DNA of 55,181 nt from Xanthobacter autotrophicus. Its GTDB lineage: Bacteria; Pseudomonadota; Alphaproteobacteria; Rhizobiales; Xanthobacteraceae. Shown piece by piece: positions 8,769 to 17,330 of this stretch. The notes under the pieces were generated by a model. It saw nothing but the letters and a program-made list of their open reading frames with translations, was not told the origin of the DNA and ran no database searches. The stretch lies in NCBI RefSeq assembly GCF_029991245.1, contig NZ_JAIVFO010000010.1, positions 1 to 55,181 on the forward strand. The letters run 5' to 3'. The position numbers were made by a program, and so were the translations under genes. How positions within the stretch are numbered: position 1 is the stretch's first letter; every line of letters begins with the position of its first letter.

Positions 8769-9500
8769 ATGGCCGACGTGACCCTGCCCGCCGCCTTCCT
8801 CGCCGGCCTGGTGAGCTTCGTTTCCCCCTGCGTGCTCCCCCTGGTGCCGCCCTATCTGTGCTTCCTCGGCGGCAGCACGCTGGACGACCTCGCCGGCGAC
8901 GAGCCGGTGAAGGAGGTGGGGCGCCGGGCCATGGTGGGGGCGGTGCTGTTCGTCGCCGGCTTCAGCGTGGTGTTCGTGATGCTGGGGGCAGGGGCCTCGG
9001 CCATCGGCGACCTGCTGCGGGCGCATCTGGACGTGCTCTCCATCATCGCCGGACTTACCATCATCGTGATGGGGCTGAACTTCCTCGGCGTGTTCCGCAT
9101 CCATCTGCTGCACCGCACTGCCCGCGCCCATGTGCATGAGCCCACCGGAATCTGGGGCGCCTTCGTGATGGGGCTGGCCTTCGCCTTCGGCTGGACGCCC
9201 TGCCTCGGCCCGGTGCTGGGCGCAATCCTCGCGGTGGCGGGCTCGGAGGCGACGGTCTCCAAGGGCGCGGGGCTGCTCGCCATCTATTCGCTGGGGCTCG
9301 GGGTGCCCTTCCTCCTGGCGGCGTTTGCGGTGCGCCCCTTCCTGAAAAGCCTCGTCCACATGCGCAAGGCGCTGCCGGTGGTGGAGAAGGCCATGGGCGC
9401 GCTGCTGGTGCTCACCGGCATCGCCTTCATGTCCGGCTGGATCGCCCATGCGAGCTACTGGCTCATCGAGACCTTCCCGGCGCTTTCCACGCTGGGCTAG
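8769..9500 (+). CDS. ccdA: Cytochrome c biogenesis / thiol-disulfide transporter CcdA
   Basis: This 243-residue polytopic membrane protein passes reducing equivalents from cytoplasmic thioredoxin to periplasmic thiol-disulfide proteins for cytochrome c maturation. The two redox cysteines lie in the expected motifs: S-P-C-V-L-P (Cys21, TM1) and W-T-P-C-L-G-P-V (Cys145, TM4). Six hydrophobic segments are visible. The ATG at 8769 gives the usual family N-terminus (A-F-L-A-G-L-V-S-F-V-S-P-C). In-frame upstream codons are non-homologous. No thioredoxin-like partner is adjacent. Confidence 0.93.
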   Translation: MADVTLPAAFLAGLVSFVSPCVLPLVPPYLCFLGGSTLDDLAGDEPVKEVGRRAMVGAVLFVAGFSVVFVMLGAGASAIGDLLRAHLDVLSIIAGLTIIVMGLNFLGVFRIHLLHRTARAHVHEPTGIWGAFVMGLAFAFGWTPCLGPVLGAILAVAGSEATVSKGAGLLAIYSLGLGVPFLLAAFAVRPFLKSLVHMRKALPVVEKAMGALLVLTGIAFMSGWIAHASYWLIETFPALSTLG

Positions 9501-9704
9501 GCGGCCTGCCGCTTTTTGCCGGCGGGGCGTGGCGAAAGGCCACCTCGCCGTTGCGCCCTGCCGGACCTTCCGGGATACTCCGCGCCCGATCGCATCCAGA
9601 GCCGGGTCCGGCTCTGGGCTTCAAGACGGAGACCGTGATCCGGCCCGCCTGCCCTGCAGGCGGACCGGGGCGTGCTCCGCGCAGCCAAAGGGGCGTCCTT
9701 TCCC

Positions 9705-10436
9705 ATGAAGATCACCTGGTTCGGCCACGCCGCGTTCCGCCTCGATTTCGCGGACAAGGCGGTGCTCATCGACCCCTTCTTCACCGGCAATCCCAGCTTC
9801 AACTCCACGGTGGAGGACGCCTCCCGGGGGGTGACGCACATCCTGCTCACCCACGGCCATTCGGACCATGTGGGCGACACGGTCTCGCTGGTGGAGGATG
9901 CCGCCGACGCCAGCCGCACCCTGCCGGTGGTGGCCAATCCGGAGCTGTGCGCCTTCCTTGCCGCCAAGGGCGCGGGCAATGCCGGGCAGATGATGAACAC
10001 CGGCGGCACGCTGGATTGCGGCGGCTTCACCGTGACCATGGTGCGCGCCGACCATTCCTCGGGCGGCGACGGCAAGCCCTCCGAATATCTCGGCAACCCC
10101 ACCGGCCTCATCATCCGGGCGCCGGGAGAGCCCACCGTCTGGCACATGGGCGACACCGATATCTTCTCGGACATGGCGCTGATGTGCGAGATCCACCGGC
10201 CCAAGGTGGTCTTCATCCCCATCGGCGACCGCTTCACCATGGGTCCCGCCGTGGCGGCGCTGGCGGTGAAGCGCTTCCTGCCGGGGGTCGAGGTGGTGGT
10301 GCCGTGCCATTACGGCACCTTCCCCATCCTGGTGCAGGATGCCTCCTACTTCGTGCAGGCCCTGGCGGACCATCCGGTGAAGGTGGTGGTGCCCGGCCCC
10401 GGTGGGTCGTTCGACGCCACCATCACGCCGGCATAG
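9705..10436 (+). CDS. UPF0173 metal-dependent hydrolase (metallo-beta-lactamase fold)
   Basis: This 243-residue cytosolic hydrolase of the UPF0173/YtkL group is related to UlaG-type lactonases. The start [10 protein letters not shown] matches the family N-terminus, so the ATG at 9705 is used rather than 9672. The zinc-binding motif T-H-G-H-S-D-H is present (His50, His52, Asp54, His55). Later ligands are in W-H-M-G-D-T-D and V-P-C-H-Y-G-T-F-P. The physiological substrate is unknown for the family. It stands alone, with a 204-bp gap to ccdA and 195 bp to coaD. Confidence 0.92.
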   Translation: MKITWFGHAAFRLDFADKAVLIDPFFTGNPSFNSTVEDASRGVTHILLTHGHSDHVGDTVSLVEDAADASRTLPVVANPELCAFLAAKGAGNAGQMMNTGGTLDCGGFTVTMVRADHSSGGDGKPSEYLGNPTGLIIRAPGEPTVWHMGDTDIFSDMALMCEIHRPKVVFIPIGDRFTMGPAVAALAVKRFLPGVEVVVPCHYGTFPILVQDASYFVQALADHPVKVVVPGPGGSFDATITPA

Positions 10437-10631
10437 GGCGGAGTCCCGTCCGCCCGGCGCATCCGCCTTTGGCGGTTGCGCCGGGCGGTGCGGACGGCTA
10501 CGGCTTCCGCCCCAACAGGGGCGCCTCTCCAGGCGCCCCATGCCGCCCCAAGAGGTCGCCCGGAGAGGCGCCACCTCTGAGGACCCCGAGGAACGCCCCA
10601 TGAGGTCAAGCGCGAAGAGGTCGAGCGCAGC

Positions 10632-11141
10632 ATGAGCGCCCACACGCCCCGCACCGCCATCTATGGCGGTTCGTTCGATCCGTTGACCAACGGCCACCTG
10701 GACGTGGTGCGCTCCGCCTGCCGGCTCGCCGACCGGCTGGTGCTGGCGGTGGGCATCCATCCCGGCAAGGCGCCGCTCTTCTCGCCCGAGGAGCGGCTGG
10801 AAATGCTCACGGCGGTGTGCGGGCCCATCGCGGCGCAGGAGAATGCGACGCTGGAGGCCATCACCTTCGATGACCTGGTCGTCGCCACCGCCCAGCGGCT
10901 CGGCGCGACGCTGCTCATCCGGGGCCTGCGCGACGGCACCGACCTCGACTACGAGATGCAGATGGCGGGCATGAACGGCGTGCTCGCCCCCGCCATCCAG
11001 ACCGTGTTCCTGCCCGCCTCGCCGCGGGTCCGCCCCATCACCGCCACGCTGGTGCGGCAGATCGCGGCCATGGGCGGGGACGTGTCCGCCTTCGTGCCGG
11101 CCGAAGTGCTGGCGCGCCTGAAGGACAAGTTCCCGCGCTAG
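10632..11141 (+). CDS. coaD: Pantetheine-phosphate adenylyltransferase
   Basis: This 169-residue enzyme converts 4'-phosphopantetheine and ATP to dephospho-CoA, the penultimate step of CoA synthesis. The nucleotidyltransferase T-x-G-H motif is in [10 protein letters not shown] (Thr19, Gly21, His22). [14 protein letters not shown] and the C-terminal I-T-A-T-L-V-R signature are intact. Length is normal. In many alphaproteobacteria coaD is followed by a peptidyl-prolyl isomerase gene, as here. Confidence 0.96.
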   Translation: MSAHTPRTAIYGGSFDPLTNGHLDVVRSACRLADRLVLAVGIHPGKAPLFSPEERLEMLTAVCGPIAAQENATLEAITFDDLVVATAQRLGATLLIRGLRDGTDLDYEMQMAGMNGVLAPAIQTVFLPASPRVRPITATLVRQIAAMGGDVSAFVPAEVLARLKDKFPR

Positions 11142-11262
11142 AGCACGCGCCGATCAGCTTGCGAGGCAAGCTGATCGGATAACGCGTTCTCTATCATTAA
11201 GTGAGAGGGCGATTCACCGATCAGATTGATCAATCTGATCGGATCGCGCTCGAGAGCACGGT
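11138..11262. repeat. Compound palindromic intergenic element
   Basis: Two strong palindromes are embedded in a symmetrical CTAGAGCAC...GAGAGCAC frame. One is a perfect 13-bp stem with a GAG loop (11150-11162 with 11166-11178). The other is a perfect 26-bp uninterrupted palindrome centred at 11229/11230 (11217-11242). It begins at the coaD stop and ends before the cyclophilin Shine-Dalgarno. A shortened relative in opposite orientation lies at 47524-47560. Confidence 0.75.
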
Positions 11263-11299
11263 TATTCGCCCCGACAGGGGCCGTTCGCAGGAGATCTTC

Positions 11300-11860
11300 A
11301 TGACGCGTCTTTTGGGTCGCTTCCTCGCCGCTGCCCTGCTTGCCTTCGCCGTCGCGTTGCCGGCCCAGGCGCAGACGAAGCCCGACCCGCAGAACACCCT
11401 CTTTCTCGAGACGCCCTATGGCCGCGTGGTGATCCAGCTGCGGCCGGACCTTGCGCCCAAGCATGTGGAGCGCATGAAGACGCTGACCCGCGAGGGCTAC
11501 TACAACAACGTGCCGTTCCATCGCGTCATCGACGGCTTCATGGCCCAGACCGGCGACGGCCAGCGCGGCGACGGCACCGGCGGCTCCAAGTATCCCAACC
11601 TGCCGGCGGAGTTTTCTTCCGTGCCGTTCAAGCGCGGCGTGGTGGGCATGGCGCGGGCCTCCTCGCCCGACAGCGCCAACTCCCAGTTCTTCATCATGTT
11701 CGACGAAACCCCGAGCCTGAACAACCAGTACACCGTGGTGGGCCAGGTGGTCTCCGGCATGGAGTTCGTGGACAAGATCAAGAAGGGCTCGGGCTCGGGC
11801 GGCGTGGTGTCCAACCCCGACCGCATCGTGAAGATGCAGGTGGCGGCGGACGCCAAGTAG
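11300..11860 (+). CDS. Exported cyclophilin-type peptidyl-prolyl cis-trans isomerase
   Basis: This 186-residue cyclophilin catalyses prolyl isomerisation in the periplasm. A Sec signal peptide (M-T-R-L-L-G-R ... A-L-L-A-F-A-V-A-L-P-A-Q-A, cleavage after about residue 25) precedes the cyclophilin fold. Hallmarks are P-F-H-R-V-I-D-G-F-M-A-Q-T-G-D-G (catalytic Arg in F-H-R), A-N-S-Q-F-F-I and V-V-G-Q-V-V-S-G-M. The ATG at 11300 has an ideal CAGGAG seven bases upstream. It is paired with a cytoplasmic paralogue 125 bp downstream. Confidence 0.94.
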   Translation: MTRLLGRFLAAALLAFAVALPAQAQTKPDPQNTLFLETPYGRVVIQLRPDLAPKHVERMKTLTREGYYNNVPFHRVIDGFMAQTGDGQRGDGTGGSKYPNLPAEFSSVPFKRGVVGMARASSPDSANSQFFIMFDETPSLNNQYTVVGQVVSGMEFVDKIKKGSGSGGVVSNPDRIVKMQVAADAK

Positions 11861-11985
11861 TTCAGCCGAGGTGATTTGCGCTGCTCCGGTCGGCTCAGCC
11901 GGTCGCCGCAGCTTTCTCAAGCCCGGCACAGCCGGGCGGACGCGGCGGCCGGACCCTCCGGCGCCGCCTCGAAAGGATGAGACCC

Positions 11986-12444
11986 ATGAGTGACGACGTT
12001 CTGGTTCTGGAGACCACCAAGGGGGCGGTGACCATCGCGTTCCGTCCGGACCTTGCTCCCGGCCACGTGGCCCGCATCAAGGAGCTGGCGTCCACCGGCT
12101 TTTATGACGGCGTGCCGTTCCACCGCGTCATCGACGGCTTCATGGCCCAGACCGGCGACCCCACCGGCACCGGCATGGGCGGCTCGGGCCAGAAGCTGAA
12201 GGCCGAGTTCAGCCGCCAGCCCCACGTGCGCGGAACCTGCTCCATGGCGCGGGCGCAGAACCCCGATTCCGGCGACAGCCAGTTCTTCATCTGCTTCGGC
12301 GATGCCCGCTTCCTCGACGGCCAGTACACCGTGTGGGGCGAGGTGGTCTCGGGCATGGAGAATGTGGACCTGATCAAGCGCGGCGAGCCCGTGAAGGATC
12401 CCGACAAGATCGTTTCCGCCAAGCTCGCCCCCAAGGCGGCGTGA
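11986..12444 (+). CDS. ppiB: Cytoplasmic cyclophilin peptidyl-prolyl cis-trans isomerase
   Basis: This 152-residue PpiB-like cyclophilin lacks a signal peptide. It has the same active-site string as its neighbour (P-F-H-R-V-I-D-G-F-M-A-Q-T-G-D), D-S-Q-F-F-I-C-F and Y-T-V-W-G-E-V-V-S-G-M. The ATG at 11986 is preferred over the ATG at 11977 because AAAGGA sits at a proper distance. The pair looks like an old duplication with one copy exported. Its stop codon is inside the first unit of a 29-bp tandem array, so array expansion or contraction occurs at the very end of the gene. Confidence 0.93.
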   Translation: MSDDVLVLETTKGAVTIAFRPDLAPGHVARIKELASTGFYDGVPFHRVIDGFMAQTGDPTGTGMGGSGQKLKAEFSRQPHVRGTCSMARAQNPDSGDSQFFICFGDARFLDGQYTVWGEVVSGMENVDLIKRGEPVKDPDKIVSAKLAPKAA

Positions 12445-12594
12445 GCCGCTAGACGCAACAAGGGTCGGCGTGAGCCGCCAGACGCAACAAGGGTCGGCGT
12501 GAGCCGCCAGACGCACCGAGCGTCGGCGTGAGCCGCCAGACGCACCGAGCGTCGGCGTGAGCCGCCAGACGCACCGAGCGTCTGCGTGAGCCGC
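12441..12594. repeat. 29-bp tandem repeat array (five units plus a partial)
   Basis: Units start at 12441, 12470, 12499, 12528 and 12557, with a 9-bp remnant at 12586. Units share GTGAGCCGC(C/T)AGACGCA. Units 1-2 end in a CAAGGGTC variant and units 3-5 in CGAGCGTC. From unit 3 on, each unit can fold GACGC/GCGTC into a 5-bp hairpin. The first unit contains the ppiB stop codon. No spacers are present, so it is not CRISPR. Confidence 0.95.
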
Positions 12595-12609
12595 TCGCAC
12601 GGAAATAAG

Positions 12610-12634
12610 AAGGGCGCCCTCCGGGGCGCCCTTT
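12610..12634 (+). terminator. Intrinsic terminator
   Basis: A perfect 10-bp stem AAGGGCGCCC / GGGCGCCCTT has a TCCG loop and is followed by TCTCGTT. It lies downstream of the 29-bp array and presumably ends ppiB transcription. Its symmetric A/T flanks also let it serve the convergent Anbu gene. Confidence 0.8.
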
Positions 12635-12679
12635 CTCGTTCCAAGGTCCCGCGGCGATCGGATGCCCGAAGCGCTCCCG

Positions 12680-13450
12680 TCACACCTCGGTGAGGCGGCG
12701 GGTGCGCATGTCCTTCAGGTAGGGCGGGCGCGGGATGGAGGCGTGGGCCGAGCGCAGCGCTGCCGACCAGCGCTCGCGCAGGTCGTGGAAATAGGGTTCC
12801 CCGGGTTCGACGCGGTAGAGCAGCTCGGAGCGCAGCGTGTCCGGCGACACCACCATCACGTCGATGGGCAGGCCCACGCCGAGGTTCGAGCGCATGGTGG
12901 AATCCATGGAGATGAGGCTGGATTTCAGCGCGTCGGAGATTTCCATCTCGTAGCTCACCGCGCGGTCCAGCACCGGCTTGCCGTATTTGTGCTCGCCGAT
13001 CTGGAGGAAGGGCGTGTCGGGCGTGCATTCAATGAAGTTGCCAGCCGAGTAGATCATGTAGAGGCGCAGGCTGTCGCCGAGAATCTGGCCGCCGAGCAAA
13101 AACGACACCTCGAAGCTGATGCCGCTCTGCTCCATGAGTTCGCCGTTGACCTTGTGCACCTGCCGGATGGCCGTGCCCACCAGCTGGGCGGCCTGGAACA
13201 TGGTGCGGCAATCGCGCAACTGGTGGCGCTCGCCCGCCTCGTGGTCCTCGACGCCCTCCCGCAGCAGGCTCACCACCGATTGGGACACCGACAGGTTGCC
13301 GGCGGTGGCGAGGCCGAGCACATGGTGGCCCGGCTCCTCGAAGATATGGAGCTTGCGGAAGGTGGAAATGTTGTCGAGGCCGGCATTGGTTCGGGTATCG
13401 GCAATCAAAACAAGGCCGTCCCGCACCAGGACCCCACAGCAATACGTCAT
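12680..13450 (-). CDS. Proteasome-type protease, Anbu family
   Basis: This 256-residue ancestral beta-subunit (Anbu) is an Ntn-hydrolase related to HslV and proteasome beta. It starts M-T-Y-C; removal of Met would expose Thr2 as nucleophile. A conserved D-T-R-T-N-A-G-L-D-N-I-S-T-F-R-K-L-H follows, with the Asp and Lys expected of the active site. G-I-S-F-E-V-S-F-L-L-G-G-Q-I and S-M-D-S-T-M-R-S-N-L-G-V-G-L-P-I-D are further family landmarks. Anbu is often encoded with a transglutaminase-like protein, an alpha-E protein and an ATP-grasp enzyme. None of these is in the window, so this copy appears stand-alone. Confidence 0.9.
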   Translation of the reverse strand: MTYCCGVLVRDGLVLIADTRTNAGLDNISTFRKLHIFEEPGHHVLGLATAGNLSVSQSVVSLLREGVEDHEAGERHQLRDCRTMFQAAQLVGTAIRQVHKVNGELMEQSGISFEVSFLLGGQILGDSLRLYMIYSAGNFIECTPDTPFLQIGEHKYGKPVLDRAVSYEMEISDALKSSLISMDSTMRSNLGVGLPIDVMVVSPDTLRSELLYRVEPGEPYFHDLRERWSAALRSAHASIPRPPYLKDMRTRRLTEV

Positions 13451-13555
13451 CGCAAACCCCCGGTTTCGCGGGCGGACTATAGCGACCGGGCAAGGGGCCG
13501 GGCAACGTCGGGATGATACGCTGGCAAAAGGGACGCAAGGTGTGTCCCATTACCC

Positions 13556-14728
13556 TCAGTCGTGCTCCTCCTCCCGGCAGCGGCGGAAGGGGCCAAGCTC
13601 GGTGAGCACGGCGGCATCCTCCTCCACATAGGCGCGCTCGCGGTCGAGATATTGCGCCACCGCTGCCTTGAGGCCGGGATTGACGATGTAGTGGGCGGAA
13701 TAGGTGGTGACCGGCAAATAGCCGCGCGCCAGCTTGTGCTCGCCTTGTGCCCCGGCCTCCACCACCTTGAGCCCGCGGGCGATGGCGAAGTCGATGGCCT
13801 GATGGTAGCAGACCTCGAAATGCAGGAAGGGGTGCTGCTCCACGGCGCCCCAATAGCGCCCGTACAGGGTCTCGGCGCCGATGAAGTTGAGCGCGCCGGC
13901 GATATAGCGCCCCTCGCGCCGCGCCATCACCAGCAGGATGTCCTGCGGCATGCGCTCGGCCAGAAGCGAGAACAGCTCGCGGTTGAGATAGGGCGTGCCC
14001 CATTTGCGGTCGCCGGTGTCCAGGTAGAACATGAAGAAGGCGTCGAGCGCCTCATCGGTCAGGCCCGCGCCGGTCAGCCATTCGATGGTGATGCCGCCGG
14101 CCAGCGCCTCGCGCCGCTCCTTCTTCAGCGCCTTGCGCTTGCGCGAGGCGAGTTCGGCGAGGAAATCGTCGTAGGTGGCATAGCCGGCATTGGTCCAGTG
14201 GAACTGCCGGTCGGTGCGCGGGAGGAAGCCGAGCTGCGACAGCCCCTCCCACTCCGCCTGGGTGGCGAAGGTGACATGGGCCGAGGAGGCCCCGCGCAGG
14301 CGCACCAGCTCCTTCAGGCCCGCAGTCAGGGCGGGCCGGCCCACCGGGTCCTGCGGATCCCTCAGGAGCAGGCGGCGGCCGGTCGCGGGGGTGAACGGAA
14401 CCGCCACCTGCACTTTGGGGTAGTATTCGCCGCCGACACGGCTGTAGGCATCGGCCCACCCCTGGTCGAAGACATATTCGCCGCGCGAATGGGACTTCAG
14501 GTACGCGGGCATCACCGCCGCGGGCGTGCCGTCCGGCCCGTCGAGCACGAGATGCTGCGGCAGCCAGCCGGTGCGGGGGGCGGCGCAGCCCGCGCTTTCC
14601 AGCGCCGACAGGAAAGCGTGGGACACGAACGGCTCCGGCCGCGCGCCGCCGCCGGCGGCACAGGCGTCCCAGTCGGTCGGCTTGATCTCGGCGAGGGCTG
14701 GAAGGATGCGAATGCGGGCGTCGGGCAT
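13556..14728 (-). CDS. FemAB-like GNAT N-acetyltransferase (PF04339/DUF482)
   Basis: This 390-residue cytosolic protein belongs to the peptidoglycan-branching-like GNAT family. Recognisable blocks are F-V-S-H-A-F-L-S-A-L-E-S-A-G, P-A-Y-L-K-S-H-S-R-G-E-Y-V-F-D-Q-G-W-A-D-A-Y, and the basic R-K-R-K-A-L-K-K-E-R-R. A long segment ends in Y-L-P-V-T-T-Y-S-A-H-Y-I. The family is widespread in Proteobacteria, and its acyl acceptor is not established. The start M-P-D-A-R at 14728 gives a normal length. It lies 105 bp upstream of the Anbu gene on the same strand and could be co-transcribed with it. Confidence 0.85.
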   Translation of the reverse strand: MPDARIRILPALAEIKPTDWDACAAGGGARPEPFVSHAFLSALESAGCAAPRTGWLPQHLVLDGPDGTPAAVMPAYLKSHSRGEYVFDQGWADAYSRVGGEYYPKVQVAVPFTPATGRRLLLRDPQDPVGRPALTAGLKELVRLRGASSAHVTFATQAEWEGLSQLGFLPRTDRQFHWTNAGYATYDDFLAELASRKRKALKKERREALAGGITIEWLTGAGLTDEALDAFFMFYLDTGDRKWGTPYLNRELFSLLAERMPQDILLVMARREGRYIAGALNFIGAETLYGRYWGAVEQHPFLHFEVCYHQAIDFAIARGLKVVEAGAQGEHKLARGYLPVTTYSAHYIVNPGLKAAVAQYLDRERAYVEEDAAVLTELGPFRRCREEEHD

Positions 14729-14995
14729 CCCGCTAATTTGTGCGTTGCATCACACCCTGCCCACCGCGACAGGACGCCGCAGGCTGTCTAACGGCAGGGC
14801 AGAAACCCTCGCGCCGTCCGGCTGAAGCGGGGCGGAGGGAGAGCCGGGGCTCGGCGCTGGTCCGGCGCTCCACCTCGCCACAGGTGCTCGCGGCCCCCAT
14901 CGCCATATGGGTTTTGCCTGCTGCGCAGGAGTCTCCGCTGGGTCCTGGATCGGCGCTTCGGCTGCGCCGTCGCTGGTCCGGGACGCCATGCCGAC

Positions 14996-15736
14996 CTAAG
15001 GCCGGAAGCCCTCGAACACGATCTGGTCGGCGTAACGCGCGGCGCGGGCGCGCTGGTCCTGCGTCCGCACGGTCCAGGTGAGCACCGGCATCCCGAGGGT
15101 GCGCAGGAGGCGCACGGCGGCCTTGTCGAGGTCGGCGACGCGATAGTTCACGAACTGGAATCGCGAGCGCGGCCAGTGCAGCAGGTTGGCGAGGATGAAG
15201 CCACGGGCAGGGCCGATGCTCGGCCAGTCCGGCCCGTAATGACCCTCCGCGACGATGCCCCGCACCACGCCGGGGGCGCGGGCGCGCACCTCCTCCAGCA
15301 TCCGCGGGTCGAATGACATCAGCGCCGCCGGGCCGGGATAGGCCGCCACCAGGTCCGCCGCGCGGGCGGCGAGGCGGGTGTCGCCGGCAAAGGCGCTCTT
15401 GATCTCGATGATGAGCGGCACCCGCCCCGCCACCCGCTCCAGAAGCTGGGGCAGGGTGAGGATGCGGTCGCCCGTGCCGCGGAAGGTGATGGCGCCCAGT
15501 TCCGCCGCCGGGCGGTCGGCCAGCGGGCCGCGCGCGTCGGTGAGGCGATCGAGGGTGAAGTCGTGGAACACCATGGCCTCGCCCTCGGCGCTGGCCTGCA
15601 GGTCCAGCTCGATGGCGTAGCCGGCGGCGATGGCAGCATCCATCGCCGCGCCGGCATTCTCGATGATGCCGCGGGCCACGTCGTGCAGTCCGCGGTGGGC
15701 GACCGGACGCGCCGTCAGCCAGCTCAGGTCGCCCAT
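14996..15736 (-). CDS. Glycerophosphodiester phosphodiesterase family protein
   Basis: This 246-residue TIM-barrel enzyme hydrolyses glycerophosphodiesters to sn-glycerol-3-phosphate and an alcohol. Catalytic and metal residues are visible: P-V-A-H-R-G-L (His14, Arg15), I-E-L-D-L (Glu43, Asp45), V-F-H-D-F-T-L-D-R-L-T (His58) and I-I-E-I-K. W-T-V-R-T near the C-terminus is also typical. No signal peptide is seen, so it is cytoplasmic. The ATG at 15736 gives the family start; a longer frame to 15811 adds only low-complexity residues. The ridA gene is 141 bp upstream on the same strand. Confidence 0.9.
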   Translation of the reverse strand: MGDLSWLTARPVAHRGLHDVARGIIENAGAAMDAAIAAGYAIELDLQASAEGEAMVFHDFTLDRLTDARGPLADRPAAELGAITFRGTGDRILTLPQLLERVAGRVPLIIEIKSAFAGDTRLAARAADLVAAYPGPAALMSFDPRMLEEVRARAPGVVRGIVAEGHYGPDWPSIGPARGFILANLLHWPRSRFQFVNYRVADLDKAAVRLLRTLGMPVLTWTVRTQDQRARAARYADQIVFEGFRP

Positions 15737-15877
15737 GCGCGTGTCCTGCGGTTGGTCAAGCCCGCGCGGCGCCCGGCTCCGGCCATTGCCGGATCCGGCT
15801 TTGACATCCACAACTCGGGAACACCCGAGTGTGGAGCGTACCCGCCTGGCATCGGTAGAAGACCGAGGTTGGTGGTA

Positions 15878-16342
15878 TCAAACCACTTCCACGATGGCGT
15901 CCACTTCCACCGCCGCGTCCAACGGCAAGGCGGCGATGCCCACGGCGGAGCGGGCGTGGCGGCCCTTGTCGCCGAGCACTTCCACGAAGAAGTCGGAGCA
16001 GCCGTTCACCACCTTGGGCTGGTCGACGAAATCGGGGGTGGAGTTCACGAAGGCGACGAGCTTCACCACCCGCACCACCTTGTCGAGGTCGCCGATGGCG
16101 GCCTTCACCTGGGCCAGGATGTTGATGGCGCACAGCTTCGCGGCCTCGCGGCCGGCCTCGATCTCGACGCCCGCGCCGAGCTTTCCGGTCATGATCCTGC
16201 CGGTGCCGTCGATGGAGATCTGTCCGGAGACGAACAGCAGGTTGCCGGTGCGCACCACGGGGACATAATTGGCGAGGGGCGGCGTCGGCGTCGGCAGGGT
16301 GATTCCGAGTTCGGCCAGCTTGGCTTCAATGGGCGAGGTCAT
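15878..16342 (-). CDS. RidA family protein (YjgF/YER057c/UK114)
   Basis: This 154-residue protein is of the longer RidA type. RidA enzymes deaminate reactive enamine/imine intermediates released by PLP enzymes. Visible signatures are N-Y-V-P-V-V-R-T-G-N-L-L-F-V-S-G-Q-I, C-A-I-N-I-L-A-Q-V-K-A-A and the C-terminal G-I-A-A-L-P-L-D-A-A-V-E-V-D-A-I-V. The start at 16342 (M-T-S-P-I-E) is clear because the long upstream frame is antisense to eipB. It is transcribed away from the eipB-like gene with 141 bp between start codons. Confidence 0.9.
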   Translation of the reverse strand: MTSPIEAKLAELGITLPTPTPPLANYVPVVRTGNLLFVSGQISIDGTGRIMTGKLGAGVEIEAGREAAKLCAINILAQVKAAIGDLDKVVRVVKLVAFVNSTPDFVDQPKVVNGCSDFFVEVLGDKGRHARSAVGIAALPLDAAVEVDAIVEVV

Positions 16343-16483
16343 GAAAAGGCTCCTGTCCCGTGCGGGGCTGTGCCACACGGTGTGCGCAATTGGGCCTTCC
16401 TCTTCGCCGAACCGCAGCGCCCGTGCAAGCCGGCGCTGCGGCGCAGGTTTCCAGCAGGGGTGGCGCAGGAGGAGTTTTGGACC

Positions 16484-17305
16484 ATGACGTTTCGTTCGCG
16501 CCTCGCCTTCGTTGCGGTGCTCGCAGTCTTCGGCCTTGACGCGGCCTCGGCGGGGGCCGTTCCGCTGCTGCCCCACAAGGCGAGCTACCGCCTTTCCCTC
16601 GACGGCTCCAAGCCCTCGGGCCAGCTTGAGGAGATGAACGGCGAGATCCAGTACGAGATCACCGGTGATGCCTGCGCCGGCTATTCCACCCTCACCCGGC
16701 AGGAGAGCCTGGCCTCCACGGGGGAGGGCAGCCCCCTGCGCCAGGCGGTGACCTCCACGGCGTGGGAGGATGGGGCGGCGAAGGCCTACCGTTTCCTCTC
16801 CACCTCCACCGGCGATGATGGCGCCGACAAGATCGAGGCCAGCGTGGAGCGGCAGGGGCCCGATGCCCTGAAGGTCACCGTCACCCAGCCCGCAGCGCGC
16901 ACCCTGGACCTGAAGGGGGACATCCTGCTGCCCACCGAGCATGTGAAGCGGGTGCTCGCCGCCGCGGCTGCGGGGGAGAGCGTGCTGGAGGCCAAGGTCT
17001 ATGACGGCGCCAACGATCCGGCCAAGGTGTACGAGACCCTCGCCGTGGTGGGCCGCCCCAGCACCGACGAGCGCCGCATCGCGGCCCCGGCGAAGGAGAG
17101 CCTGGCGGGCCGCACCTTCTATCCGGTCACCATCAGCTATTTCGAGACCGGCGGGGTGGATCGCGCGCCGGCCTATGTGATGAACATGCAGCTCTACGAC
17201 AATGGCGTCGTGGGCAGCCTGAAGATCGATTACGGCAAGTTCGCCCTGGTCGGCGCCATGTCCACCTTCGAGGCGCTGAAGGCGCCCGAGGGCTGCGCCA
17301 AGTGA
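16484..17305 (+). CDS. eipB: EipB-like cell envelope integrity protein (DUF1849)
   Basis: This 273-residue periplasmic protein has a Sec signal peptide (cleavage near A-S-A-G-A, residue ~25). A DUF1849 beta-spiral fold follows, starting L-L-P-H-K-A-S-Y-R-L-S-L. EipB of Brucella needs a disulfide between an N-terminal-domain Cys and a C-terminal Cys. Equivalent residues are present here: Cys64 (G-D-A-C-A-G-Y) and Cys271, three from the end. L-L-P-T-E-H and Y-F-E-T-G-G are also conserved. The family supports outer-membrane/envelope integrity, often with TPR proteins such as TtpA. The AGGAGG site ten bases upstream fixes the start. Confidence 0.88.
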   Translation: MTFRSRLAFVAVLAVFGLDAASAGAVPLLPHKASYRLSLDGSKPSGQLEEMNGEIQYEITGDACAGYSTLTRQESLASTGEGSPLRQAVTSTAWEDGAAKAYRFLSTSTGDDGADKIEASVERQGPDALKVTVTQPAARTLDLKGDILLPTEHVKRVLAAAAAGESVLEAKVYDGANDPAKVYETLAVVGRPSTDERRIAAPAKESLAGRTFYPVTISYFETGGVDRAPAYVMNMQLYDNGVVGSLKIDYGKFALVGAMSTFEALKAPEGCAK

Positions 17306-17330
17306 CGGCAGGTCCAATCGAGAGGACGCC

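Noticed and set aside
9501-9704. Possible gene between ccdA and the UPF0173 gene
   Set aside because: Frames there are short, GC-biased and contain palindromic intergenic sequence; no ribosome site or conserved look.
12441-12594. CRISPR-like array
   Set aside because: Repeats are directly contiguous (29-bp period) with no unique spacers and no cas genes nearby; it is a minisatellite.
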